Assembly: GCA_030429665.1 (NCBI GenBank)
Contig: JAUIEZ010000011.1
Coordinates: 1-62,020, forward strand
Source of the DNA: Gammaproteobacteria bacterium
Lineage (GTDB): Bacteria; Pseudomonadota; Gammaproteobacteria; Arenicellales; CAJQKF01
Reading direction: 5' to 3'
DNA: 62,020 nt
Shown: piece by piece, positions 10,864 to 18,935 of the stretch
Position numbering within the stretch: position 1 is the first letter of the stretch
Layout: each line of letters starts with the position of its first letter
Position numbers and translations under genes: made by a program
Notes under the pieces: model-generated
The model's database searches: none
Told to the model about the DNA's origin: nothing
Seen by the model: only the letters and a program-made list of their open reading frames with translations

Positions 10864-11382
10864 CTACTGCAACGGCACCGCGCCCGGGATATTGGGCCCT
10901 TCCTCCACCTTGCCGCCGAGCTCGATCTCTTCTTCGGTGGCGTCCCTGACGGTGAGGATTTCCAGCTTGAACGTCACTTCCCTGCCGCACAGCGGGTTGT
11001 TGCCGTCGATGACGATCAGGTCGCCCTCGATTCGCGTCACGAGAAAGTTCTTCGTGTCGCCCTTGTCGTTTTCCATCAAGATGGCGGTGCCGACTTCGCG
11101 GTATTCCTCGGGGACGTTGTTGATGTTCTCGGTGACCACCAGCGACTCGTCCCTGGGTCCGAAGATTTCGTTGCAGTCGATGGGGACTTCGATGATGTCG
11201 CCGGCAACCTTGCCTTCCAGTTCCGCCATCACCGCCGGCGCCAGCACGGTACTCACCCCGTGTACGTAGCCGAGCGGGAACTCGACCTCGGTCAGCACGC
11301 TGTCGGTCTTCACGTCGATGACCTGGTATTTCAACTCGACGTACTTTCCGTCGGTGACGATATCCTTGATGATCTCGGTCAT
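10864..11382 (-). CDS. SlyD-type FKBP peptidyl-prolyl cis-trans isomerase
   Basis: 172 aa starting at the ATG (11382-11380) that begins MTEIIKDIV; the frame stays open further upstream, but those residues do not look like the family. The pattern is that of SlyD/FKBP chaperone-isomerases: a split FKBP core around an IF (insert-in-flap) domain, with a glycine near GYVHG, the FGPRDESLV segment opening the flap, and the typical end GNNPLCGREVTFKLEILTVRDATEEE. The His/Cys-rich metal-binding tail of E. coli SlyD is missing. Such proteins catalyse proline isomerisation and act as folding chaperones in the cytoplasm. The gene is last in the apparent aprM-aprB-aprA-orf133 cluster, 28 nt after orf133, so it may help AprBA or its cofactor assembly; that role is inference. 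Confidence 0.85.
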   Translation of the reverse strand: MTEIIKDIVTDGKYVELKYQVIDVKTDSVLTEVEFPLGYVHGVSTVLAPAVMAELEGKVAGDIIEVPIDCNEIFGPRDESLVVTENINNVPEEYREVGTAILMENDKGDTKNFLVTRIEGDLIVIDGNNPLCGREVTFKLEILTVRDATEEEIELGGKVEEGPNIPGAVPLQ

Positions 11383-11410
11383 GCTCGCTCGGACGTTTGC
11401 AGACAGGTGA

Positions 11411-11812
11411 CTAGAAAATGGACGCGGCGAAAATCCTGATCTCACCGTGTTCGTAACCCAGGACCATGCGCCCGAGCCACTCACCTTCCTTCTTCGTACT
11501 GCGAACACGGTAAAGGCAGGTGACGTGCTGTCCACGTCGAATGAATCCCAGGAAATCGCAATCGGGATCGAGACTGCGGGTCAGTTCGCTCTTGGCGAAC
11601 TGCTTGCCCACTTCCACCTCGTTGAGGCCCAACAGCAGGTCGTAGGAAAACTTGCGGATGAATTTGCCGTACTCGCCCTCGTTGGAGTACTTGACGAGAT
11701 CCGCCCACATCGGCTCGGCGATCGCCAGCAGTTCCTCGTCGGAATGATCGATGATGTTGCGGATCACCTCGGAGGGTTCGGGCGATTCGGTGCCTTGAAT
11801 GGTTTCGTTCAT
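11411..11812 (-). CDS. Conserved hypothetical protein downstream of aprA
   Basis: 133 aa, beginning MNETIQGTESPEP and ending IRIFAASIF. I do not recognise the family. It is acidic, with no signal peptide or membrane segment. The first half looks helical (IIDHSDEELLAIAEPMW) and the second half alternates as beta strands (CDFLGFIRRGQHVTCLYRVR, then EGEWLGRMVLGYEHGEIRIF), like a small alpha+beta protein of the NTF2/cystatin kind; that fold guess is weak. It lies between aprA (146-nt gap with two hairpins) and the SlyD-like gene (28-nt gap), all on one strand. A link to APS reductase or sulfur oxidation is therefore plausible but unproven. Confidence 0.7.
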   Translation of the reverse strand: MNETIQGTESPEPSEVIRNIIDHSDEELLAIAEPMWADLVKYSNEGEYGKFIRKFSYDLLLGLNEVEVGKQFAKSELTRSLDPDCDFLGFIRRGQHVTCLYRVRSTKKEGEWLGRMVLGYEHGEIRIFAASIF

Positions 11813-11822
11813 ATACAGCTCG

Positions 11823-11841
11823 CGGCCCCGATGCGGGGCCG
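11823..11841 (-). other. GC-rich hairpin ahead of orf133
   Basis: Perfect 8-nt arms (CGGCCCCG / CGGGGCCG) with a 3-nt loop, ending 11 nt upstream of the orf133 start codon in the direction of transcription. It could slow ribosome loading or mark a processing site; there is no U tract. Confidence 0.4.
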
Positions 11842-11899
11842 TCTGGAGAGAAGAAAGACCAACCTATGTTGATCTTGTTTTGCGTGCGTTGCAAATCCG

Positions 11900-11928
11900 C
11901 GGATGCCCGCGTGTTGCGCGGGCATCCG
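11900..11928 (-). terminator. Strong stem-loop 31 nt after aprA
   Basis: Perfect 12-nt arms (CGGATGCCCGCG / CGCGGGCATCCG) around a 5-nt loop, placed just after the aprA stop codon. No U-run follows on the minus strand, so it is more likely an mRNA 3'-end stabiliser or partial attenuator than a full intrinsic terminator. Either would let aprMBA be expressed above the downstream genes. Confidence 0.5.
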
Positions 11929-11958
11929 TTCCGATGACATTGCCGGGAGGCTTGTGCG

Positions 11959-13827
11959 CTACTCGTTCTCACCGACGAGGTGATAACACGGCGCCTTCTC
12001 CATGGTGTACTCGCCTGTCGCCGGGTCGCGACGGGAGACGGTCAGCACGTGCCAGTTCTCGTCGTCCACCTTCATCGCGTCGCCGCGATAGTAGTAGCCC
12101 GGCCAGCGGGTTTCCTTGCGGAACAGGGTGTGCTGCATGACGGCCTCGGAGGCGAGCTGCCGATGCTTCAACTCCCACGCCCGCAACAACTCGTGGATGT
12201 TCTCGGCGCCAAGCTTCTCGAGGTCCTCCTCGAGAATCTTCATCTTCTTCAGGCCGATGTTCAGCAGCTTCTCGTTGGTCATGTAGCCGACCGTCACGCC
12301 GCCGGCGTACTCGTCCATCAGTTTCTGCAGGCGATCCAGGCCCTGGCGCGGATTGATGTAGTTCGGGTTGACCGAGCCCGCGGTGATCTCGTTGCGGTAG
12401 ATCTTGTAGTGCTCGAGCGGCTTGTAGATCTCCTTTCGGCGGCGCTCGATCTGCTCCTCGGAGACCCTGATGCCCTCGGCCTTGCCGTCGTCGATGTACT
12501 TGCACGCCGCCTTGGCCGCGATGCGACCCTCGGTGAAGGAACCGGACGAGAAGGCGTGCGGCGTACCGCCCACCGCGTCGCCGGCGCCGAACAGGCCCTC
12601 GACGGTGGTCATGCGGTTGTAACCCCAGAAGTACTCCGGCGGGGAAACGTCCTCGGGGCCGGAACACCAGGCACCGCAGCCGGTGGCGTGGGAGCCCATG
12701 ACGTAGGGCTCGGAAGTGGTCAGCTCCGGGTTCTCGTGCTTCGGATCGACGTCCGTCGCCGCCCACAGAACCGCCTGGCCGACGGTCATGCCGAGGAAGT
12801 TGTGCCAGCCGATCTCCTCGAGATGGGGATCCTGGAAGGCCTCCATGGTAACCATGTGAATCGGCCCGCGCCCGGCGTTGACCTCGCTGATCAGCGCGTG
12901 GTTGCGCAGGCAGGTCGGAATCGGCCGGTGCGTGAGGTGGGACGCTTCCGGATCGAGATACTCCTTGCCCACCATTTCCTGCAGCTGCGGCCACCACTTG
13001 GATTCGTACTCCTCGCCCAGGCCGTTCTGCGTATAGGTCTTCAGGTGCAGGAAGTAGGCGCCGACCGGACCGTAGCCGTCCTTGAAACGGGCAAGAACGA
13101 TGCGGTTCTCCATCTGGGTCATCTTGGCGCCGGCGCCGATCAGCAGGCCGTAGGCGGAACCCGATGACCACGGCGCGTACCAGACGCGGCCCGCGCCTTC
13201 GCCGACGGAGCGCGGCTTGTAGATGTTCGACGCGCCGCCCGCGGCCACGATGACCGCCTTGGCCTTGAACACGTGGTAATCGCCGGTGCGCACGTTGAAG
13301 CCCACGGCGCCGGCCACGCGGTTCTCCTTGGCGTCGTCCATCAGGAGATGGGTCAGGCAGATACGGTTGAAAACCTTGTCCGCCGACTTCTTCGCCGCCT
13401 CGGCCACGATCGGCTTGTAGGACTCGCCGTGGATCATGATCTGCCAGCGGCCCTCGCGCTGATAGGTGCCGGTCTTGGGGTTGCGCATCAGCGGTAGGCC
13501 CCACTCCTCGAACTGGTGTACCGTCGAGTCGACGTGTCGCGCCATGTCGAACAGCAGGTCTTCGCGGACCATGCCCATCAGGTCGATGCGCGCGTAGCGC
13601 ACGTGATCTTCCGGATTGTTCTCGCCGAAGCGGGTGCCCATGTAGCAGTTGATCGCGTACAGGCCCTGCGCGACGGCGCCGGAGCGGTCGATGTTCGCCT
13701 TCTCGGCAATGACGATTTTCTTGTCCTGACCCCAGTATCGCGCCTCGAACGCCGCGCCGGTTCCGCCGAGGCCGGCGCCGGCAACCAGGATGTCGATATC
13801 GTCTTCGATAACTGTCTTGTACGCCAT
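11959..13827 (-). CDS. aprA: Adenylylsulfate (APS) reductase alpha subunit
   Basis: 622 aa, the usual AprA length. The flavin-binding Rossmann motif GAGLGGTG is at residues 17-24. The family block IDRSGAVAQGLYAINCYMG follows, and HATGCGAWCSGPEDV occurs further on, in the region that forms the substrate pocket around FAD. AprA interconverts APS and sulfite plus AMP. In sulfur oxidisers it runs toward APS, which ATP sulfurylase or APAT then converts to sulfate. Its start codon overlaps the aprB stop (TGATG), so the two are translationally coupled as expected for a cytoplasmic AB heterodimer. The oxidative direction is inferred from the AprM partner. Confidence 0.97.
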   Translation of the reverse strand: MAYKTVIEDDIDILVAGAGLGGTGAAFEARYWGQDKKIVIAEKANIDRSGAVAQGLYAINCYMGTRFGENNPEDHVRYARIDLMGMVREDLLFDMARHVDSTVHQFEEWGLPLMRNPKTGTYQREGRWQIMIHGESYKPIVAEAAKKSADKVFNRICLTHLLMDDAKENRVAGAVGFNVRTGDYHVFKAKAVIVAAGGASNIYKPRSVGEGAGRVWYAPWSSGSAYGLLIGAGAKMTQMENRIVLARFKDGYGPVGAYFLHLKTYTQNGLGEEYESKWWPQLQEMVGKEYLDPEASHLTHRPIPTCLRNHALISEVNAGRGPIHMVTMEAFQDPHLEEIGWHNFLGMTVGQAVLWAATDVDPKHENPELTTSEPYVMGSHATGCGAWCSGPEDVSPPEYFWGYNRMTTVEGLFGAGDAVGGTPHAFSSGSFTEGRIAAKAACKYIDDGKAEGIRVSEEQIERRRKEIYKPLEHYKIYRNEITAGSVNPNYINPRQGLDRLQKLMDEYAGGVTVGYMTNEKLLNIGLKKMKILEEDLEKLGAENIHELLRAWELKHRQLASEAVMQHTLFRKETRWPGYYYRGDAMKVDDENWHVLTVSRRDPATGEYTMEKAPCYHLVGENE

Positions 13828-14309
13828 CAGTAGTACACCCCCGCCTTCATCTTGAGTCCGTTCGATTCGAGCGTATGAATGTCGCCGTCATCCATGCGAA
13901 TGTACTTGGGTTCGTTGTAGAGGAGCTGGCTGTCACGCTGCTCCTTGGTCGGGCCCGAGACTTCCTTGAGCTTCGGGATATGCTTGCCCCACGGCTTGGT
14001 GGTGATCGGCGCCAGCAGGTCGATGTCCTTCTGGCCGTTGCGGAACTTGATACGCCAGGCGATCACGCCCTTTTCCTCGTCTCGCTTAACGCGGACCGAG
14101 TGACCGAGCGGCGCGAAGTCGGCGTATCCGCGCACGTCGATGGCCTGGTGCGGACATGCCTTGACGCAGGAATAGCATTCCCAGCACATGTTGGGTTCGA
14201 TGTTGTAGGCGCGACGGGTGACGGTATCGATATGCATGATGTCCGACGGACAGATATCGACACAATGACCACAGCCGTCACAACGCGTCATGTAGACAAA
14301 AGTTGGCAC
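13827..14309 (-). CDS. aprB: Adenylylsulfate reductase beta (iron-sulfur) subunit
   Basis: 160 aa. The N-terminal ferredoxin domain has two complete CX2CX2CX3C clusters, C10/C13/C16/C20 and C42/C45/C48/C52, each binding a [4Fe-4S] cluster that passes electrons between FAD in AprA and the membrane. The C-terminal tail that wraps around AprA in the known heterodimer is present. It sits between aprM (34 nt upstream) and aprA (overlapping by one base). Confidence 0.97.
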   Translation of the reverse strand: MPTFVYMTRCDGCGHCVDICPSDIMHIDTVTRRAYNIEPNMCWECYSCVKACPHQAIDVRGYADFAPLGHSVRVKRDEEKGVIAWRIKFRNGQKDIDLLAPITTKPWGKHIPKLKEVSGPTKEQRDSQLLYNEPKYIRMDDGDIHTLESNGLKMKAGVYY

Positions 14310-14343
14310 GATAGATGCTCCTAGTTAAGTCCGGGAAAACAGA

Positions 14344-15186
14344 TTAGTAGTGACGGGGAGCTTCGCGGCTGATACCGAGCCCCATGTTCGGTGGGTTCTT
14401 ACCCAGGTATTCCGGAATATCCGGGAACTTTGCCTGAACGGCCGGATCGGTAAGATCGTAGTCGTTGGGCAAATTCTCTCGGGAGCCGTCCGCCATGATG
14501 CACTTCTTCTGGTAGGCGGCGGCGGGCTTGAAGAACATGTGCGCGAACTTGGACCAGAAGACGGTCCCGAACAGCACGGTGCTGCTGGCGATGAAGAGAA
14601 CGAAGAGCAACGTGTTCAATGCACCGGCGCCCATGGTCAGCGACCAGAGCAGGGCGAAGGTCGCGGTGCTCAAGAGGCCGACGATGAACAGGTCGCCGCG
14701 GCCGTTGAAGTTGTACCACTTGACGCCTTCGGCGGCGACGTCGACCCGGATGGCGAACCAGAACCAGTAACCGCCCACGCACAGCGACAGCGCGCCGAGA
14801 TGCCAAAGCAGGGGCCACACGCCCGCGGCCGGCTCGGTCGCGTAACCGAAGATCAACACCGCGGTGCTCACCACGAACAGCACGAAGCCGTACATGGTGA
14901 ACAGGTGAGAGATTCGACGACGGGTGTTCTTGAACTCCGAGGAGGTCAGCACCTCGTTGGTGACCGTCGTGATCGCCATGCCGGCTTTCTCAGCGGCGCC
15001 CAGGGTGCGCTTCGCATCCTTGCGTGCCCGTTCCGCATTCTCGAAGAAATACTGGGCACTCTTCTTGTGCATCATGTCCAGTACTGTTCCCACGATGACC
15101 AGCACGATCATGAGCACGACGTACGCCTGCATGACGCCGGGGGATATCGAAGCCGATAGCTCCGCGAATGGGTTTGAGGTGAGCAT
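14344..15186 (-). CDS. aprM: AprM, membrane partner of APS reductase
   Basis: 280 aa with about five membrane helices (near residues 18-38, 95-113, 125-147, 167-187 and 192-215). A charged cytoplasmic loop follows the first helix and the tail is soluble. Histidines in or near helices (SHLFTMYGF, LLWHLGAL, KFAHMFF) are placed as possible heme b ligands, as in NarI/DsrM-like quinone-reacting subunits; heme binding is inference. AprM is the presumed anchor and electron carrier for AprBA in sulfur oxidisers that lack QmoABC. The start is fixed by AGGAG eight bases upstream of the ATG. It is the first gene of the aprMBA operon. Confidence 0.9.
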   Translation of the reverse strand: MLTSNPFAELSASISPGVMQAYVVLMIVLVIVGTVLDMMHKKSAQYFFENAERARKDAKRTLGAAEKAGMAITTVTNEVLTSSEFKNTRRRISHLFTMYGFVLFVVSTAVLIFGYATEPAAGVWPLLWHLGALSLCVGGYWFWFAIRVDVAAEGVKWYNFNGRGDLFIVGLLSTATFALLWSLTMGAGALNTLLFVLFIASSTVLFGTVFWSKFAHMFFKPAAAYQKKCIMADGSRENLPNDYDLTDPAVQAKFPDIPEYLGKNPPNMGLGISREAPRHY

Positions 15187-15240
15187 TAAGCCTTCTCCTG
15201 AGCAGTTCTGGCGGAAACATGGAATACCTAAGGATCAGCG

Positions 15241-15303
15241 ATTATGAATTTTCTCCATAAAAAGTCCTAATATAGGATTTTTTATGGCCCATAAAAAATC
15301 CCC
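15241..15303 (-). promoter_or_regulatory. aprM promoter with triple inverted half-site operator
   Basis: Three copies of a 13-nt half-site CCATAAAAA(A/G)TCC lie at 15255-15267 (plus strand), 15275-15287 (minus strand) and 15289-15301 (plus strand). Copies 1 and 2 form a dyad with 15-nt arms, one mismatch and a 3-nt centre. Copies 2 and 3 form a perfect inverted repeat with a 1-nt spacer. A CATAAT -10 candidate (15241-15246 on the minus strand) lies 55 nt before the aprM start, and the dyad covers where its -35 would be. The layout fits a regulator binding site. As an alternative, the copy 1/2 stem could end transcription of the gene upstream at 15455. Confidence 0.6.
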
Positions 15304-15454
15304 TTGTGGTATAGATTCGGTGCCGACGCATCCCGTCGCGATATCAGAAAGTTAGACCGGTTCGGCACGCCGCGCGCGGCACCGCGAGGGTCATGCCACG
15401 CGTGGGGCGTGGTCATGCGCGTCATGAATAATATTTTTTTATACCGTCATCCTC

Positions 15455-16096
15455 TCAGTCCGAGAAGGGGTGATCGGACAACAGGTAGCCCAGGTAGGGC
15501 GCGTACGTCAGCACCGCACCCTGGCCGATCCCCAACCCGGAGAAGAGCCGGGCCACCTCGGCGCGCCGCGTCTCGTCGTCGGGATCCGCCTTCAGGGCTT
15601 CCAGCGCCTCGATGAACGGCGTGATCCGCGCATCGTCGTCCAGGTACGACTTGAGCATGGCGATCGCCTGTTCGAGCTCGTCGCGCCTCACCTCGTGCCT
15701 GATCCGGATCGTCACCGGGTCGTTGTCGTCGGCGAGTTCGGGCGGCGCATCCGGAACGTTGCCGTTGAGCGCCGCCGCGTGACCGTCCACTGTCCCCGCG
15801 GAGGCGGCCCGGGATGCGTCCAGCACCCGCGCTTTCAGTTCATTGACGAATCCATTGAACGACTCCTCGTCGGGCTTGCCGATCGCCAGCGAGACGAGCG
15901 CCTGCCCGCTGGCCCGGCTGGCGAAGGACACGAGCGCCGGGCTCAGCAACGGCTCCGGGTTCAGGACGTTCAAGGGGATGCTCGACTGCACGACCGGCTT
16001 GAACGGGGACTTCCTGCGAATCCTCAGTTCCGATTCGACGATCTCGAGTTCCTGGGTTCCCTTGAACAGGTGCGTTTGGGTGAGCCGGGTGGTCAT
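15455..16096 (-). CDS. Conserved hypothetical protein
   Basis: 213 aa, starting MTTRLTQTHLFKGTQELEIVESELRIRRKSP. I do not recognise the family. The N-terminal half reads as beta strands in a PH-like or stress-protein-like pattern (ELEIVESELRIRRKSPFKP, then VQSSIPLNVLNPEP). The C-terminal part (EQAIAMLKSYLDDDARITPFIEALEAL) is helical. There is no signal peptide or membrane span. It is co-oriented with aprMBA but 268 nt upstream, with the operator cluster in between, so it is probably a separate transcript. Confidence 0.7.
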   Translation of the reverse strand: MTTRLTQTHLFKGTQELEIVESELRIRRKSPFKPVVQSSIPLNVLNPEPLLSPALVSFASRASGQALVSLAIGKPDEESFNGFVNELKARVLDASRAASAGTVDGHAAALNGNVPDAPPELADDNDPVTIRIRHEVRRDELEQAIAMLKSYLDDDARITPFIEALEALKADPDDETRRAEVARLFSGLGIGQGAVLTYAPYLGYLLSDHPFSD

Positions 16097-16176
16097 GTTG
16101 CCTGAAAACGGTCCGTTGCCGATTGGTAGTTATCCGGTTGCTCGCCATGACGCAAAGCCTGCGCGAGTTGCGTCGT

Positions 16177-16199
16177 CGCTACGGCGAGACGCCGTAGCG
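16177..16199. other. Hairpin in the divergent gap
   Basis: Perfect 10-nt arms (CGCTACGGCG / CGCCGTAGCG) around an AGA loop. It lies in the 310-nt space (16097-16406) between the minus-strand hypothetical gene and the plus-strand 53-aa gene. Its role is unknown. Apart from this and the promoter candidate to its right I see nothing in the gap. Confidence 0.35.
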
Positions 16200-16294
16200 C
16201 GCGCGGGCAGACAAGGGGGAGTCGCGAGCATTTCATCCGGGGATGGACATGGTCGACAAGGGAATTTTATGCCTGCGCTAGCGTTCTCTATGTA

Positions 16295-16323
16295 TTGTTT
16301 TCGGCGTGACATGTGCATATTAT
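16295..16323 (+). promoter_or_regulatory. Candidate sigma-70 promoter of the 53-aa gene
   Basis: TTGTTT (16295-16300) and TATTAT (16318-16323) are separated by 17 nt. The -10 matches consensus at five of six positions and the -35 at three. It ends 83 nt before the ATG at 16407. Confidence 0.4.
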
Positions 16324-16406
16324 CGCCGCTATAAACGCCCGGCGATGCGGTTGTATTGTCGCCGTTTTCCAGTTCATCCCCAGTTTTTCGCCATCGAGTT
16401 GACGCC

Positions 16407-16568
16407 ATGAGTGAACCCAGCAAGACCCGCCCGAAAGTTCCCGAAGGCCAATCCCGTTTCCTGAAGACCCGCCAGATGGAACCCAATGAAAAGGGCTATG
16501 TCGGTTATCAAACCATCTGGGAACCTTTCCAGAAAGAAGTGCCCTACCAGACGCCGAAAAAGCCCTGA
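16407..16568 (+). CDS. Small basic protein, 53 aa, unknown
   Basis: Starts MSEPSKTRPKVPEG and ends VPYQTPKKP. It is rich in Lys, Pro and aromatic residues and looks largely unstructured, with no signal or membrane helix. I do not recognise it. Support for a real gene is a promoter-like pair upstream, a strong hairpin starting 25 nt after the stop, and the absence of any competing frame. The upstream ribosome site is weak. Confidence 0.5.
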   Translation: MSEPSKTRPKVPEGQSRFLKTRQMEPNEKGYVGYQTIWEPFQKEVPYQTPKKP

Positions 16569-16592
16569 CGGCCGCCCTCGAGTGAATCGCGC

Positions 16593-16623
16593 CGGGGCCG
16601 CGACAGCCGCTGTCGTGGCCCCG
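16593..16623 (+). terminator. Terminator-like hairpin after the 53-aa gene
   Basis: Arms CGGGGCC-G-CGACAG and CTGTCG-T-GGCCCCG pair with one internal mismatch and a 3-nt loop. No U tract follows, so termination would be inefficient or Rho-assisted. Confidence 0.45.
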
Positions 16624-16718
16624 CTCTCCAACGCGGAGCGAACTTTGGGTTCGACACTTCCGCTTTTCAAGGCTAACGGGCACAACCCGTCTCTTTTGCG
16701 CTGAATGCTTTCGTCCCG

Positions 16719-16973
16719 ATGGGCGCGAAGGTCGAATTATTCACCACCAGCTACTGCCGCCATTGTGTTGCTGCCAGGCAATTGCTCGAGCAGTGGAACA
16801 TTCCCTATACCGAGTACCGGCTGGACCTCCTGCCGCTCGAGCGCGACCGAATGCACCAACTTTGCGGTGAAAGCGCCGTACCGCAAATCTTTATCGACGG
16901 TGTTCACATCGGAGGCAACGAGGCGCTGATGACCATGGAGGCGAACGGCGAGTTGTCGAGGTTGCGCGCATGA
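16719..16973 (+). CDS. grxC: Glutaredoxin (GrxC-like)
   Basis: 84 aa, a normal monomeric glutaredoxin length. The redox motif is CRHC (residues 13-16) rather than the usual CPYC, so the proline is absent. The cis-proline loop AVPQIFIDG and the GG pair in HIGGNEAL, which bind glutathione, are intact. It should reduce disulfides or glutathione-mixed disulfides in the cytoplasm. Loss of the active-site proline can favour iron-sulfur cluster binding in some glutaredoxins; whether that applies here is inference. Confidence 0.88.
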   Translation: MGAKVELFTTSYCRHCVAARQLLEQWNIPYTEYRLDLLPLERDRMHQLCGESAVPQIFIDGVHIGGNEALMTMEANGELSRLRA

Positions 16974-17018
16974 ATCCGGGCCGTCGTTCATCCGGCATTG
17001 CGACATGCCACCCTGCCG

Positions 17019-18179
17019 CTACACCTGCAACCTGTCGATAAGCTCAAGCGCCCGCTGCGCCTGTTCCGACGCGGCATTTTTGTATGCGACATGGTCGGTG
17101 CCATCAAACAATTCGACCAGTTGCTCGAATTCGTTCGCCGCGGACTCGGCCATGTCCAGGTAATCGGATTCAGCGGCCAGGGCCAGCATCGCGGAAGCGC
17201 GATTAGCCGCGACCATCGCCCATAGCAGCGGCACCGAATCGCGGGTCAATACGCCGAGCACCGCGTCGTACAGCGGTATGCTGGCCTCCAGCGATGCAAT
17301 GTCCTCCTCATGCTCACCGAGCGCCTGCATCGCGGCCGCGACATTGTTCTGCGTAACAGCCCAGGCGTACGGATGCTTCTCCCGTGTTCGCTCGGCAAGG
17401 GCATTGCGGAATGCCACGAGCGACTGCTCCAGGGTGCGCGCGCCCCTGCGATGGGTGCCGAGTTGGCAAAGCACGGTGCCCACGCTGCACATCGCGGCTG
17501 CCCAATCCTCCGGGGCCTCATTGCGCTCAACGCAATTCACCGCCTGCTTGTAGGTCTCCAATGCCTGCTTCAACATCCGCGGGTCGTCCTCGAGCTGGCC
17601 GATCCCGTGCATCGCCACGCCGAGGTTGTACTTGCTCTGCGCCCACTCCGCGGGCGATTCGTCCTGGAGCCGCAATTCCAGCGCCTGCTCATACGACATT
17701 GCTGCCTGTTCGAGAAAGTGAACGCTGCCGCTGCGCTGGCCGATGAAACCCATGACATCGCCAATGCAGTGGTGTATTCGCCCCAACCGCTTCGGATCCT
17801 CTTCCCTGTCCGTCATCATCTGCATGCCCTGGAAAAACTCGATGGCCTGCTGGAAGACATGGGCGCCGCCCAGGCGAAGCTCCCTGACGTCCGCCGGGTC
17901 CTGCAATGCATCCTGGGAATTCGCCCACTCGATCAACGTCGGCTTGTCGGGCGAAAGCTCGAACGTCGTGTTCTCGAACCGCTCGATGGCCTGCCCGATG
18001 GCGCCGTGAACCGGTGAATCCGGATCCATGATCGCCAGCAGATAGCGGCCGTTGTCCCGGAACCGCCATTGAAAACAGACCCCCATGCCCGGGGACAGCA
18101 AGGTTTCCGCGTACAAACTTTCAAGCAAATCTAGACTCCTGGCGCCTGGAACGGTATTGATCGTCAAAAATGCGGGCAT
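17019..18179 (-). CDS. Tetratricopeptide-repeat protein
   Basis: 386 aa with no signal peptide or membrane span. Residues 1-80 form a globular N-terminal part (MPAFLTINTVPGARSLDLLE). From about residue 125 there are repeated helical pairs of TPR type, for example LEQAAMSYEQALELR, LKQALETYKQAVNCVE, LEQSLVAFRNALAER and LEASIPLYDAVLGVL, each with the spaced A/L/Y/A signature. TPR arrays usually bind partner proteins; the partner is not evident. The gene stands alone, convergent with grxC. Confidence 0.8.
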   Translation of the reverse strand: MPAFLTINTVPGARSLDLLESLYAETLLSPGMGVCFQWRFRDNGRYLLAIMDPDSPVHGAIGQAIERFENTTFELSPDKPTLIEWANSQDALQDPADVRELRLGGAHVFQQAIEFFQGMQMMTDREEDPKRLGRIHHCIGDVMGFIGQRSGSVHFLEQAAMSYEQALELRLQDESPAEWAQSKYNLGVAMHGIGQLEDDPRMLKQALETYKQAVNCVERNEAPEDWAAAMCSVGTVLCQLGTHRRGARTLEQSLVAFRNALAERTREKHPYAWAVTQNNVAAAMQALGEHEEDIASLEASIPLYDAVLGVLTRDSVPLLWAMVAANRASAMLALAAESDYLDMAESAANEFEQLVELFDGTDHVAYKNAASEQAQRALELIDRLQV

Positions 18180-18477
18180 AGGATTCTAGCTTTAACCGAG
18201 AAGGCGGGGTAGACGACTCTCTACGGATTCACGCAGGCGTCGGTTCTCGTCGGACGGTGGCGTCAACACGACGACACGATACGGCCGCATTCCGCGCGCC
18301 GACACCGGGCGGTCGCACCCGTTGCCAGGCTACCGCCAACGTTGCCGCTCGATCGACTCTCGACCTTGCAGTAAACTGAAATCCTGACACTCCGATTCGA
18401 CGGAAAAGTACGACAGACCGGTAGCGGCTCGGTTAATCTTCACGGGATCTGCACAAAACGAGTGGTAGCGTTTAAAT

Positions 18478-18890
18478 GTGAAGCTATCAAAACGATTTAT
18501 CCGGGATTATCACGACAAGGGCTACACGGTTTTCGATTCCAACCTGTCAAGTGAAGTCCTCGACGATGCCGTTGCAGAGTTGGACCGGTTATGGAAAGGC
18601 AGTAGGCCCCGGGGCGTAAGCTACATGGACGGCGTCAGAATCCAGGGCGCCTGGAAATCGGTTCCCGCGGTCAAGACAATCGCCACCTGTCCAACAATCA
18701 TCAAGACGCTACACGCGCTCTACGGCCGCCGGCCGCTGCCCTTTCAGACCCTTAATTTCCGAATAGGCAGTGAACAGAAAACCCACGCCGACAATTATCA
18801 TTTCAACTCCGAGCCCGAAGATCTGCTTTGCGGGGTTTGGGTTGCATTGGAGGATATCGGAGATAAGCAGGGTGGCCTGCCCTGCGATAA
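18478..18890 (+). pseudogene. Phytanoyl-CoA dioxygenase family gene, 3' truncated
   Basis: The frame opens at a GTG (18478) and gives about 135 residues of a PhyH-like Fe(II)/2-oxoglutarate oxygenase N-terminal half, including the HAD part of the HxD iron motif (KTHADNYHF) and the strand CGVWVALEDI. After GDKQGGL the homology stops. A few unrelated residues lead to a stop at 18901-18903, right before an IS3-type orfA. The distal His and the Arg that binds 2-oxoglutarate are missing, so the product should be inactive. Truncation by insertion or recombination is inference from the junction. Confidence 0.75.
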
Positions 18891-18935
18891 TTGGACCAGT
18901 TGATATGTTAGGGTTTCCCCAACGAGGAGAAGCTC

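Noticed and set aside
15455..16096. The 213-aa gene as part of the aprMBA operon
   Set aside because: A 268-nt gap containing a promoter-like site and the dyad cluster separates them, so a shared transcript is not supported.
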